A stretch of DNA of 11,742 nucleotides, taken from an uncultured Lachnospiraceae bacterium. GTDB lineage: Bacteria; Bacillota; Clostridia; Lachnospirales; Lachnospiraceae. The DNA is taken from NCBI GenBank assembly GCA_902476265.1, contig CABSCP010000067.1, positions 1 through 11,742 of the forward strand. The letters are read 5' to 3'. Below, in pieces: positions 4,978 to 11,742 of this stretch. The first letter of the stretch is position 1; every line of letters begins with the position of its first letter. A program made the translations under genes and the position numbers. The notes under the pieces were generated by a model that did not search any database, was not told the DNA's origin, and saw only the letters and a list, made by a program, of their open reading frames with translations.

Positions 4978-5760
4978 TTAAATTACATGTTTTGTCAGTA
5001 ACTTGTCCATAATATAGTCAACAGACTCTGTCGGGTCGAGAACAACCTTTTCGCCTGCACCTTTACGAACTTTATCGGATGCTTTTGCGATCTGTGTCGG
5101 GGAACCTTTCAGACCAAGGTTGGAATCCTCAACGTCTACCAGGTTTGCTCTTCCCCATACGGTGATCTCTGCATCGTATGCATCAAAGATTCCGCCGGGA
5201 GTCATGTAACGAGGCTCATTCAGTTCTGCCAGAGCGGTGATCAGGCAGGGCATTTTTGCTTTCAGGACATGATATCTGTCGTCAAACTGACGCTCAACGA
5301 TCACAGAATCGCCTTCTACTTTGATATTCTGCGCATAGCTGATTACCGGAATATTCAGATGTTCGGAAATCTGAGGGCCAACCTGAGCGGTATCACCGTC
5401 GATTGCCTGGCGGCCTGTGATGATCAGGTCATATTCCAGATTGCGGATTGCGCCTGCCAGAGTCTGGCTGGTTGCCCATGTATCAGCGCCGCCCAGCACT
5501 CTGTCTGTTACCAGGATGCCTTTGTCAGCGCCCATGGCGATTGCTTCACGAAGCACTTCTTCTGCCTTCGGAAGACCCATGGTGATAACGGTAACTTCTG
5601 CACCGTACTGATCTTTTAATCTTAAAGCTGCTTCCAGACCTGCCTTGTCGTCAGGGTTCATGATAGCAAGCATTGCACTTCTGTCAAGTGTACCATCGGG
5701 ATTGAATTTAACGCCGCCCTTGGTATCGGGTACCTGTTTGATACAAACAACGATTTTCAT
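4978..5760 (-). CDS. etfB: electron transfer flavoprotein beta subunit
   Basis: The beta subunit of ETF, 260 residues from the ATG at 5760. It opens with the classic MKIVVCIKQVPDT. The ETF-beta signature ITGRQAIDGDTAQVGPQ (about residues 113-129) lines the site that holds the second, NADH-proximal FAD in bifurcating ETFs; in non-bifurcating mitochondrial-type ETFs that site holds AMP. Close association with Bcd in one operon favours the bifurcating type, although the sequence alone is not proof. The reading frame extends to a GTG at 5772, but AAGGAG ends directly at that GTG with no spacing and lies 11 nt before the ATG, so the ATG is preferred. The 45-bp gap after bcd (57 bp to this ATG) holds no promoter or terminator that I can see. 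Confidence 0.95.
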   Translation of the reverse strand: MKIVVCIKQVPDTKGGVKFNPDGTLDRSAMLAIMNPDDKAGLEAALRLKDQYGAEVTVITMGLPKAEEVLREAIAMGADKGILVTDRVLGGADTWATSQTLAGAIRNLEYDLIITGRQAIDGDTAQVGPQISEHLNIPVISYAQNIKVEGDSVIVERQFDDRYHVLKAKMPCLITALAELNEPRYMTPGGIFDAYDAEITVWGRANLVDVEDSNLGLKGSPTQIAKASDKVRKGAGEKVVLDPTESVDYIMDKLLTKHVI

Positions 5761-5817
5761 TGTATGATTCACTCCTTATTTTAATTTGTATATCTGCATT
5801 GTCCTTTGCCTGTGCGA

Positions 5818-6969
5818 TTATTTCAGCAGAGCGCCGGAGATAACCATTCTCTGAACTTCGCTGGTACCTTCGTAGATCTCTGTAATCTTCGCATCACGCA
5901 TCATGCGTTCCACATCATATTCTCTGGTATAACCGTAACCGCCGTGCAGCTGTACAGCCTTTGTTGTAACTTCCATTGCAACTTCTGCAGCATACAGTTT
6001 TGCTTTTGCAGCTTCTACAGAGTAAACCTTCTGGGTAGCCTTCGCCATAGCAGCCTTATAAACCAGCAGCTGAGCAGCCTCTACCTTTGTAGCCATGTCA
6101 GCCAGCTGGAACTGGGTGTTCTGGAAAGCGCCGATGGCTCTGCCGAACTGTTTTCTTTCTTTTACATAGTTAATGGTGCATTCCAGAGCGCCCTCTGCAA
6201 TACCCAGCGCCTGGGAAGCTATACCGATACGGCCGCCGTCCAGTGTGTGCATGGCGATTGCAAAGCCTTTGCCCTGCTGGCCCAGCAGATTGTCCTTGGG
6301 GATTCTGCAGTCCTGGAAAATAAGTTCATATGTGGAAGAACCACGGATACCCATTTTCTTTTCTTTTGTGCCGAAGGTGAAGCCGGGTGTGCCTTTTTCC
6401 ACGATGAATGCTGTGATTTCTTTCTGCTTTCTGCCACGCTTTTCCACGATGCCTGTTACTGCAAAAATTACATAAACATCAGCTTCTTTCCCGTTTGTGA
6501 TGAAGCACTTGGAGCCGTTTAATACCCATTCATCTCCGTCCAGAACAGCCTTTGTCTGCTGGCCCTGTGCGTCTGTGCCGGCGCCGGGCTCTGTCAGGCC
6601 GAATGCGCCCAGTTTCTCACCTTTTGCAAGGGGAACCAGGAATTTCTGTTTCTGCTCTTCCGTACCATAGGTCATGATAGGATCACAGCAAAGGGATGTA
6701 TGTGCGGAAACAATAACGCCTGTTGTGCCGCAGACTTTGGAAAGTTCTTCCACGCACATCGCATAGGTCAAAGGATCACAGCCCTGGCCGCCGTATTCCT
6801 TCGGAACCGGAATGCCCATGAAGCCTGCCTTGATCATTTTGTCAACTGTCACTCTGGGGAATTCTTCTGTTTCATCGACTTCCTGTGCCAGAGGTTTTAC
6901 TTCTTTTTCGGCAAACTCTCTGAAGAGCTGTCTTGCCATTTCATGTTTCTTGTCTAACATAAAATCCAT
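5818..6969 (-). CDS. bcd: butyryl-CoA dehydrogenase
   Basis: A short-chain acyl-CoA dehydrogenase of 383 residues, the usual length. It reduces crotonyl-CoA to butyryl-CoA with electrons from EtfAB, using FAD. The FAD and substrate motifs FGLTEPGAGTDAQG (near 128-141) and CFITNGKEADVYV are present, as is the C-terminal QLHGGYGYTREYDVERMMRD. The catalytic base is E367 in IYEGTSEVQ, the same position as in the Megasphaera enzyme as I recall it. AGGAGG lies about 10 nt before the ATG. Directly upstream is hbd, directly downstream etfB and etfA, which together give the crotonyl-CoA reduction step. The acyl-CoA dehydrogenase fold is shared by other substrates, but the operon fixes the assignment. 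Confidence 0.96.
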   Translation of the reverse strand: MDFMLDKKHEMARQLFREFAEKEVKPLAQEVDETEEFPRVTVDKMIKAGFMGIPVPKEYGGQGCDPLTYAMCVEELSKVCGTTGVIVSAHTSLCCDPIMTYGTEEQKQKFLVPLAKGEKLGAFGLTEPGAGTDAQGQQTKAVLDGDEWVLNGSKCFITNGKEADVYVIFAVTGIVEKRGRKQKEITAFIVEKGTPGFTFGTKEKKMGIRGSSTYELIFQDCRIPKDNLLGQQGKGFAIAMHTLDGGRIGIASQALGIAEGALECTINYVKERKQFGRAIGAFQNTQFQLADMATKVEAAQLLVYKAAMAKATQKVYSVEAAKAKLYAAEVAMEVTTKAVQLHGGYGYTREYDVERMMRDAKITEIYEGTSEVQRMVISGALLK

Positions 6970-6991
6970 GATTTTTACTCCTCCTTACAAG

Positions 6992-7022
6992 CCGGGCAGC
7001 TCCCGGAGGATTTATACTGCCC
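6992..7022 (-). repeat. competing hairpins in the hbd-bcd gap
   Basis: CCGGG-CAGCT-CCCGG (6992-7006) and GGGCAG/CTGCCC (6994-6999 with 7017-7022) overlap and cannot both form. No U-tract follows on the minus strand. A GC-rich hairpin of similar kind occurs in the crt-hbd gap, so these may be RNA processing or stability sites that tune levels along the operon. Confidence 0.45.
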
Positions 7023-7043
7023 GCGCCCATTATCTGTTTTAAT

Positions 7044-7883
7044 TTATTTTGTATAGTCGTAGAAGCCTTTGCCGGTCTTCTGGCCTAACTGGCCGCCGCG
7101 TACCATTTTCTTAAGAAGGGGATGAGGACGATATTTGGAATCGCCGGTCTCAGCCTGCAGAACTTCCATGATCGCCAGAACGATGTCCAGACCAACCAGG
7201 TCGCCCAGAGCCAGAGGTCCCATGGGATGGTTAGCGCCCAGCTTCATAGCGGTATCAATATCTTCTACAGACGCAACGCCTTCTGCATAGATGCCGATTG
7301 CTTCATTGATCATGGGGATCAGGATTCTGTTCACAACAAAGCCTGCTGCTTCCTGAACCTGTACGGGTGTTTTGCCGATTTCAACGGAAATTGCTTTGAT
7401 CTTCTCCACAACTTCAACCGGTGTGTTTAAGCCTGCGATCACCTCAACCAGCTTCATAACGGGAGCAGGATTGAAGAAGTGCATTCCAACAACAGGTCTG
7501 TCAAGGCCTGCGCCGATTTCTGTGATGGACAGAGAAGAAGTGTTGGTAGCGAAAATGCAGTCTGCTTTGCAGATATCCTGCAGTTCCTTGAAAGTCTGCT
7601 TTTTGATCTGCATATTTTCCAGCGCTGCTTCCACAACCAGGTCGCAGTCTGTGCAGATTGTCTTAACGCCTGTCGTGATCTTATTTAAAACAGCGTCTGC
7701 AGCTTCCTGTGTCATTTTGCCTTTTGCAATTCTCTTTTCAAATCCTTTGGCAATTTTCTTTTTGCCGTTTGCCGCGAACTCTTCGTTGATATCGCAAAGA
7801 AATACTTCATAGCCTTCTGTCTGGGCAAAAGCCTGTGCGATACCGGAACCCATTGTACCAGCGCCGATAATACCTACTTTCAT
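7044..7883 (-). CDS. hbd: 3-hydroxybutyryl-CoA dehydrogenase
   Basis: Reduces acetoacetyl-CoA to (S)-3-hydroxybutyryl-CoA with NAD(P)H. It has 279 residues, the normal size for the single-domain-pair bacterial enzyme. The N-terminal Rossmann motif is GIIGAGTMGSGIAQ (4-17), with D31 at the end of the second strand favouring NADH. Catalytic residues are H135 and E147 in GMHFFNPAPVMKLVEV, and N185 in GFVVNRILIPMINEA. The C-terminal domain includes the GANHPMGPLALGDLVGLD stretch. AGGAGG lies 8-9 nt before the ATG. It sits between crt and bcd, as expected for a butyrate operon. Confidence 0.96.
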   Translation of the reverse strand: MKVGIIGAGTMGSGIAQAFAQTEGYEVFLCDINEEFAANGKKKIAKGFEKRIAKGKMTQEAADAVLNKITTGVKTICTDCDLVVEAALENMQIKKQTFKELQDICKADCIFATNTSSLSITEIGAGLDRPVVGMHFFNPAPVMKLVEVIAGLNTPVEVVEKIKAISVEIGKTPVQVQEAAGFVVNRILIPMINEAIGIYAEGVASVEDIDTAMKLGANHPMGPLALGDLVGLDIVLAIMEVLQAETGDSKYRPHPLLKKMVRGGQLGQKTGKGFYDYTK

Positions 7884-7917
7884 GGTGAAATCCTCCTGAT
7901 TATATTTTAATTTATTG

Positions 7918-7950
7918 ATAGCCGAAAACCGGGCCGCCCGGCAGGGCTAT
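7918..7950 (-). repeat. two-tier hairpin in the crt-hbd gap
   Basis: ATAGCC (7918-7923) pairs with GGCTAT (7945-7950), and inside it CCGGG pairs with CCCGG (7929-7933 with 7937-7941). It starts 12 nt after the crt stop in the direction of transcription. No U-tract follows, so it is more likely an mRNA processing or stability element than a terminator. Confidence 0.5.
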
Positions 7951-7962
7951 ATTATCTTTTGA

Positions 7963-8748
7963 TTAGCAGTTTTTGAAAGGCTCTTTAACCTTTTCCTTGT
8001 TCTTGTCAAGGAAGAAAGCCATGCCGTATTTCTGATCTTCGGACTCGAAGCAGTCGCCGAACAGCTTTTCTTCGATTACGATGGCCTGGTCCATATCAAC
8101 CTGAAGACCGTCGTTGATTGCCTTTTTGCAGTTACGAACTGCAATAGGCGCGTTCTTTGCAATGGCAGCTGCCATCTTCTCAGCCGCGGGCATCAACTCT
8201 TCCTGAGGGTAAACTGCGTTCACAAGGCCGATTCTGTATGCTTCGGGCGCTTTGATATTGCGGGCGGTGTAAATCATCTGTTTTGCCATGCCTTCGCCCA
8301 CCAGACGCGCCAGTCTCTGTGTGCCGCCAAAGCCGGGGGTGATGCCCAGGCCAACTTCGGGCTGTCCAAAAACAGCGTTCTCGGAGCAGATGCGGATATC
8401 ACAGCTCATGGAAATCTCACAGCCGCCGCCCAGCGCGAAGCCGTTGATGGCCGCGATCACAGGGATCGGGAAAGTTTCCAGTCTGCGGAACACGTCGTTG
8501 CCCTTTTTGCCGAAGGCTTCGCCTTCCGCTTTGGTCAGGGTGCTCATCTCGCCGATATCTGCGCCTGCAACGAAGGACTTCTGTCCTGCGCCGGTTAAGA
8601 TCAGACATCTGACTTCATCCAGATTTACAGCATCCAGTGTCTTGTCCAGTTCATCCAGAACGGTAGAATTGAGGGCGTTTAATGCTCTTTCACGGTTGAT
8701 GGTGATGATGGCGTACTGCCCTTTCTGTTCATATAAAATGTATTCCAT
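7963..8748 (-). CDS. crt: 3-hydroxybutyryl-CoA dehydratase (crotonase)
   Basis: Dehydrates 3-hydroxybutyryl-CoA to crotonyl-CoA. It has 261 residues from the ATG at 8748. The enoyl-CoA hydratase fold is clear: AGADIGEMS (61-69) and GFALGGGCEISMSCDIR (103-119) supply the oxyanion hole, and the two catalytic glutamates are E111 (GGGCE) and E131 (FGQPEVGLGITPGFGGTQRL). The reading frame can start at a GTG at 8757, but that GTG is part of the AGGTGA Shine-Dalgarno, which lies 5-6 nt before the internal ATG. The protein then begins MEYILYEQKG, the usual opening of this family. It follows thl after a gap with two hairpins. Confidence 0.95.
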   Translation of the reverse strand: MEYILYEQKGQYAIITINRERALNALNSTVLDELDKTLDAVNLDEVRCLILTGAGQKSFVAGADIGEMSTLTKAEGEAFGKKGNDVFRRLETFPIPVIAAINGFALGGGCEISMSCDIRICSENAVFGQPEVGLGITPGFGGTQRLARLVGEGMAKQMIYTARNIKAPEAYRIGLVNAVYPQEELMPAAEKMAAAIAKNAPIAVRNCKKAINDGLQVDMDQAIVIEEKLFGDCFESEDQKYGMAFFLDKNKEKVKEPFKNC

Positions 8749-8780
8749 TTTATTCACCTGTTGCCTTTCTACATAATTTG

Positions 8781-8836
8781 GAGAATGTCTCAGATGAGTG
8801 AGCCATTCTCCAGTTTTTCATCAGGGGGATCCCCTG
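8781..8836 (-). repeat. two hairpins in the thl-crt gap
   Basis: GAGAATG/CATTCTC (8781-8787 with 8804-8810) encloses CTCA/TGAG, and CAGGGG/CCCCTG (8822-8827 with 8831-8836) lies closer to the thl stop. Neither has a U-tract on the coding strand. They fill most of the 106 bp between the thl stop and the crt ATG and could set the relative amounts of thl and downstream mRNA. Confidence 0.5.
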
Positions 8837-8854
8837 TCATTTAAATGTGTCGGA

Positions 8855-10036
8855 TCAATCTCTCTCCACGATGGTCGCGCAGCCCATACCGCCGCCGATG
8901 CAAAGTGTTGCAAGACCTTTCTTCATATCTTTTGCTTCCATCTCATGAAGCAGGGTTACCAGAATACGGCAGCCGGATGCGCCTACGGGATGGCCCAGTG
9001 CAATTGCGCCGCCGTTGGGGTTGAGCTGTTCATCGGTGAAGCCCAGTTCCTTCTGAACTGCGATGGACTGTGCTGCGAATGCTTCGTTCGCTTCAATCGC
9101 ATCAAAGTCTTCGATCTTCATGCCTGTCTTTGCCATAACCTTCTTTGTAGCGGCTACAGGTCCGATTCCCATGATGGTGGGATCCACGCCTGCCAGTGCG
9201 CCTGCTACCCAGGTAGCCATGGGCTTAACGCCCAGCTCTTTGGCTTTTTCTTCGCTCATCACAACGATAGCGGCTGCGCCGTCGTTGATGCCGGATGCGT
9301 TACCGGCGGTAACAACACCGTCTTTCTTAAACGCAGGACGCAGTCTCGCGATGCCTTCTGCCGTCGTTCCGGGGCGGGGGCCTTCATCTTTATTGAAAAT
9401 AACAGTCTCTTTTTTCTTCTTGATTTCAACGGGAACGATTTCCTTGTCGAATGCGCCTGCTTCCTGAGCTGCGCAGGCCTTCTGCTGGGAATTTGCAGCG
9501 AATGCATCCAGTTCTTCACGGGTGATGCCCCACTGTTCACAGATATTCTCCGCTGTAATACCCATATGATAATCGTTGAATGCATCCCATAACGCATCCT
9601 TAACCATGGTATCAACCAGCTTGCCATCGTTCATTCTATAGCCGTAACGACCCTGCATCACAGCGTAAGGAGCCATAGACATGTTTTCCATACCGCCTGC
9701 CACAACGATATCCGCATCGCCTGCCGCGATCATCTGAGCAGCCATGTTCACACAGTTCAAACCGGAACCGCAAACAACGTTAACCGTCACAGCGGGAACT
9801 TCGATCGGAAGGCCGGCTTTGATGGAAGCCTGACGCGCAACGTTCTGACCCTGTCCAGCCTGGATAACACATCCCATATATACCTGATCAACCTTATCAG
9901 CAGGAACACCTGCTCTGTTTAATGCTTCTTTGATAACGATTGCACCGAGATCTGCCGCCGGTGTCGTGCTCAATGTGCCGCCCATCACGCCGATCGCTGT
10001 ACGGCAGGCACCTGCTAAAACAATTTTCTTAGCCAT
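8855..10036 (-). CDS. thl: acetyl-CoA acetyltransferase (thiolase)
   Basis: Condenses two acetyl-CoA to acetoacetyl-CoA, the committing step toward butyryl-CoA. It has 393 residues, the typical size of a biosynthetic thiolase. The acyl-accepting nucleophile is C89 (VNVVCGSGLNCV). The other active-site residues are H349 (GGAIALGHPVGASG) and C379 (CIGGGMGCA), each one residue later than the numbering I recall for the Clostridium acetobutylicum enzyme (C88, H348, C378), in which C88 and C378 can form a redox-sensitive disulfide. NEAFAAQ is also present. GGAGG lies 7-8 nt before the ATG. It is the first gene of the operon, just behind a strong promoter and a possible Rex site. Confidence 0.97.
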   Translation of the reverse strand: MAKKIVLAGACRTAIGVMGGTLSTTPAADLGAIVIKEALNRAGVPADKVDQVYMGCVIQAGQGQNVARQASIKAGLPIEVPAVTVNVVCGSGLNCVNMAAQMIAAGDADIVVAGGMENMSMAPYAVMQGRYGYRMNDGKLVDTMVKDALWDAFNDYHMGITAENICEQWGITREELDAFAANSQQKACAAQEAGAFDKEIVPVEIKKKKETVIFNKDEGPRPGTTAEGIARLRPAFKKDGVVTAGNASGINDGAAAIVVMSEEKAKELGVKPMATWVAGALAGVDPTIMGIGPVAATKKVMAKTGMKIEDFDAIEANEAFAAQSIAVQKELGFTDEQLNPNGGAIALGHPVGASGCRILVTLLHEMEAKDMKKGLATLCIGGGMGCATIVERD

Positions 10037-10088
10037 GTCTTTTCCTCCATATGATTTAAAAATACCTTGTTTTCGGGCCTTGTCGGAA

Positions 10089-10106
10089 TTGTTAATTTTT
10101 TGTCAT
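10089..10106 (-). promoter_or_regulatory. candidate Rex operator
   Basis: The site matches the Rex consensus TTGTTAA-N4-TTAACAA at 11 of 14 fixed positions: one half-site is perfect (TTAACAA on the coding strand), the other is degenerate (ATGACAA). It lies just downstream of the predicted start of transcription, where a bound repressor would block it. Rex senses the NADH/NAD+ ratio and is known to control such genes in clostridia. The weak half-site keeps this tentative. Confidence 0.45.
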
Positions 10107-10120
10107 TGCCCGCTGTGAAT

Positions 10121-10149
10121 ATTATAACATAGCACGCTTTTGAGGGCAA
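10121..10149 (-). promoter_or_regulatory. promoter of the butyrate operon
   Basis: On the minus strand the -35 is TTGCCC (10149-10144) and the -10 is a perfect TATAAT (10126-10121), with 17 bp between and a TGT just before the -10 (extended -10). Initiation near 10114 gives a leader of about 78 nt before the thl ATG. Confidence 0.85.
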
Positions 10150-10199
10150 GCAAAAATCGTTTTGATTCGGAAGTTTTATAGGAATTTCATATTTGTATG

Positions 10200-10228
10200 A
10201 AAAAAGTGTGCGCTTTTTAGCGCACACT
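10200..10228 (-). terminator. second terminator upstream of the butyrate operon
   Basis: AGTGTGCGC and GCGCACACT form a perfect 9-bp stem with a 6-nt loop. On the minus strand it runs directly into a T-tract of about six. It stands between the lipoprotein gene and the butyrate promoter and would stop any transcript that passes the first terminator at 10336-10380. Confidence 0.75.
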
Positions 10229-10340
10229 CGCGCCGAGCGCGATTGCCGACAGGCAATATCTACCTTTCGCGCGAATGCGCATCTACAGCGGAGCGTGTGT
10301 TTTTGTACGATAGGAAACGAAGTTTTTTATCGTACAAAAA
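10229..10340. repeat. cluster of inverted repeats
   Basis: Four further dyads follow one another in about 110 bp: CGCGC-CGA-GCGCG (10229-10241), ATTGCC-GACA-GGCAAT (10242-10257), the palindrome TTCGCGCGAA (10266-10275), and 13-bp perfect arms TTTTTGTACGATA/TATCGTACAAAAA (10300-10312 with 10328-10340). Nothing in it looks coding. The density and GC content differ from the flanks, as in interspersed extragenic elements. Confidence 0.55.
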
Positions 10341-10380
10341 AAGCTGCCGTCTCTATGTTTTTTCATAAAGCCCGGCAGCT
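10336..10380 (-). terminator. intrinsic terminator of the lipoprotein gene
   Basis: On the minus strand AGCTGCCG and CGGCAGCT pair perfectly, with an inner TATG/CATA stem, and a run of seven T follows. It starts 9 nt after the TAG stop of the lipoprotein gene. Confidence 0.88.
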
Positions 10381-10389
10381 GTCACCTGT

Positions 10390-11316
10390 CTATTCCGTAA
10401 CCAGCACATATTGCGCTTCGCCGTAAAATCCGTTTTCCGTCCCTTCCTGCGCGCTCCACACCGCTGTGATGATATATGCCCTGTCCTTTTTCAATTCGAT
10501 CAGGACGGGTTTTTCATAACAGTAAGTTTCCGAAACGGGCTGCTGCTCTGTCCCGCTTACGGGCAGTTCCCATTCCTGCACTGTGATTTGATCCGGCAAT
10601 ACCCGACAGCCGAAGCTGTAGAAGACTGTTTCCAGCCCGTTATAATCCGGAATTTTCAGCTTGTTTTCCGCGGTGTCTGCCGTCTCCAGTGTAATCTCCC
10701 CACAGGCTACTATCCCCTGCATTTCCCCGTCCTGCATATAGTTCCAGGAGTAAATTCCCGGTTGCAGCACATATTCCGAAAAAGTGCCGGACAGGGCATC
10801 CTGAAGTCTGATTTCCGGCGCGCCCGTCAAAAGGATATCCTCCCTGCCCTCCTGCTGCTGCAAACTTTGCGTCACCCAAATTGCCTCAAAGCAGGGCAGA
10901 TTCTGCTCCGTCTTCTCCAGCTTCTTCATACGGATCAAAACGGTATCTCCTTCGGAAATGCCCGACAGATCCACTCCCGTTTCCGGGATCTCCACATAAA
11001 ACGCGCCCGGGAATAAGTCGCTTTTTGAGGAAATCAGCATTTTCTCCGGAGCCAGTTCCTTCACCACCGCTCTGATCTCAACCCTGTTTTCCACCGGACC
11101 GGTGCCGCCGGCAGACTCGGACTTTATCCCGGCCGTCTCTTCCTCCGGCTCCGAAGCTGTGGATAATCCGGTTTCTGCGGCTTCTTCCGAAAGCCCTCCC
11201 GTCTCTGCCGGCAAACCAGGCGTTGTTTCTTCAATTGCCGCATTACCGCAGGCAGCCAGCAGAACAGACAGTAGGAAACTCACCGCAACAGCTGACAGCT
11301 TCTTTTTTCTTCCCAT
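10390..11316 (-). CDS. predicted lipoprotein of unknown function
   Basis: A 308-residue secreted lipoprotein. The signal peptide has a positive start (GRKKK), a hydrophobic core (7-20) and the lipobox LAAC with the lipidated cysteine at C23. A low-complexity acidic and Ser/Gly/Glu-rich linker spans about 25-75. Residues about 76-155 form a beta-rich unit (IRAVVKELAPEKMLISS, then a PETGVDLSGISEGDTVLIRM turn) that recalls small OB-like domains such as DUF3221. Residues about 160-308 form a second beta-rich domain (VLQPGIYSWNY, VACGEI, GFYGEAQYVLV); I recall similar tails on Firmicutes BlaR1/M56-type proteins, but cannot confirm this. AAAGGAGG lies 8 nt before the ATG. It begins 48 bp after the M23 peptidase remnant and was probably in one operon with it. 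No enzyme motif is seen, so a binding or envelope role is likely. Confidence 0.8.
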   Translation of the reverse strand: MGRKKKLSAVAVSFLLSVLLAACGNAAIEETTPGLPAETGGLSEEAAETGLSTASEPEEETAGIKSESAGGTGPVENRVEIRAVVKELAPEKMLISSKSDLFPGAFYVEIPETGVDLSGISEGDTVLIRMKKLEKTEQNLPCFEAIWVTQSLQQQEGREDILLTGAPEIRLQDALSGTFSEYVLQPGIYSWNYMQDGEMQGIVACGEITLETADTAENKLKIPDYNGLETVFYSFGCRVLPDQITVQEWELPVSGTEQQPVSETYCYEKPVLIELKKDRAYIITAVWSAQEGTENGFYGEAQYVLVTE

Positions 11317-11364
11317 TCGTGTATCCTCCTTTACGCTTTATCCTTCTACCTGTTCAAACGGATT

Positions 11365-11703
11365 TTACTCTCCTTCGGTTGCATTCGTTTCCTCATTTTG
11401 TCCGCCGGAATTACCTGAAATATTGTTTCCCGAAAGATCTTCCCCGTGCTCCTTCACCCAAGCTTCCACCGCCGGGTCCTTGATCTCCAGCACCCGTTCC
11501 CATTCCTTTGTTCCGTCCACCTTTTGCACGCCGCTTCTGTGCTTGCGCAGAAACTGACTCAGCTGATAGCAGTCAATCCAGATTTCGTTGTCCGATTCCT
11601 TCTGAGATTCGTCAAAAACCAATTCCAGTCCCCAGTGAAGATGAGTGGTTTTGATGTTGTTCACATTTTCCTGAGTGCTATACCCTGTGTGGCACAGTTT
11701 TTT
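11365..11703 (-). pseudogene. 3' remnant of an M23-family metallopeptidase gene
   Basis: The minus-strand frame is open from a stop at 11706-11704 and reads LCHTGYSTQENV before a GTG at 11664, then NIKTTHLHWGLELVFDESQ. This is the C-terminal end of an M23 (LytM-type) peptidase: HLHW carries the H-x-H zinc ligand pair, and the GYSTQENVN-like lead-in belongs to the same domain although it lies upstream of any start. The tail (DLSGNNISGNSGGQNEETNATEGE) is low complexity. The first zinc ligands (H-x3-D) and the expected hydrophobic strand before LCHTGYS are missing. Above 11697 the sequence becomes AT-rich and has no M23 likeness, beginning with a run of eight A on the coding strand. The 99-residue GTG-started frame has no good Shine-Dalgarno, so expression is doubtful. 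Confidence 0.75.
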
Positions 11704-11742
11704 TTAACACAACGTGGGGATATTTAGAAATTCCAATGAATG

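Noticed and set aside
8749..8757. GTG start of crt at 8757 (and similarly GTG at 5772 for etfB and 4961 for etfA)
   Set aside because: In crt and etfA the GTG forms part of the Shine-Dalgarno or is too close to it, and in etfB it directly abuts AAGGAG. The internal ATGs have workable spacing and give family-typical N-termini.
11704..11742. Terminal inverted repeat of an insertion sequence at the window end
   Set aside because: The sequence change suggests an insertion, but only 39 bases are visible, with no transposase, no target duplication and no IS end I can name.

Overview
The window reads as chromosomal DNA of an anaerobic, butyrate-forming member of the Clostridia, most likely a Lachnospiraceae relative. 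The reasons are a complete acetyl-CoA to butyryl-CoA gene set, a flavoprotein-rubredoxin fusion, strong AGGAGG ribosome binding sites, TTGnnn-17-TATAAT promoters and a family of small Firmicutes-type proteins. This placement is by gene content and protein style, not by a database search.

Layout. (1) 1-1760: a minus-strand flavin reductase-like/rubredoxin fusion gene with its own terminator and a structured 5' leader. It is divergent from a plus-strand HD-domain hydrolase gene. (2) 1728-3018: a near-consensus promoter buried in the 3' end of the HD gene drives what looks like a yybP-ykoY (manganese) riboswitch with an intrinsic terminator. About 200 nt of further base-paired leader follow, then a two-gene operon (an unrecognised helical protein and a YccF-type membrane protein) closed by a strong terminator. 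(3) 3028-3765: an 88-residue minus-strand gene and a 78-residue Cro/C1-type regulator are divergent. Between them a 22-bp perfect palindrome fills the spacer of the minus-strand promoter, and a second, related CCCC-GGGG site lies just upstream. (4) 3821-10149: the butyrate operon, all on the minus strand, in transcription order thl, crt, hbd, bcd, etfB, etfA. It has a clear promoter, a possible Rex operator and a strong terminator. (5) 10196-11742: a hairpin-rich intergenic region, a minus-strand lipoprotein gene, and the 3' remnant of an M23 metallopeptidase gene whose upstream part is missing.

How the parts work together. Thl condenses two acetyl-CoA, Hbd reduces acetoacetyl-CoA, Crt dehydrates 3-hydroxybutyryl-CoA, and Bcd with EtfAB reduces crotonyl-CoA to butyryl-CoA, probably by electron bifurcation from NADH to ferredoxin. 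No terminal step (CoA-transferase or Ptb-Buk) is encoded here. Three starts in this operon (crt, etfB, etfA) are better placed at internal ATGs than at the longest reading-frame start, because the upstream GTG lies in or directly against the Shine-Dalgarno sequence.

The least ordinary parts are regulatory: the manganese-type riboswitch in front of genes not usually linked to manganese, the extra structured leader behind it, the P1-closed leader of the flavoprotein-rubredoxin gene, and the paired palindromic operators near 3370.
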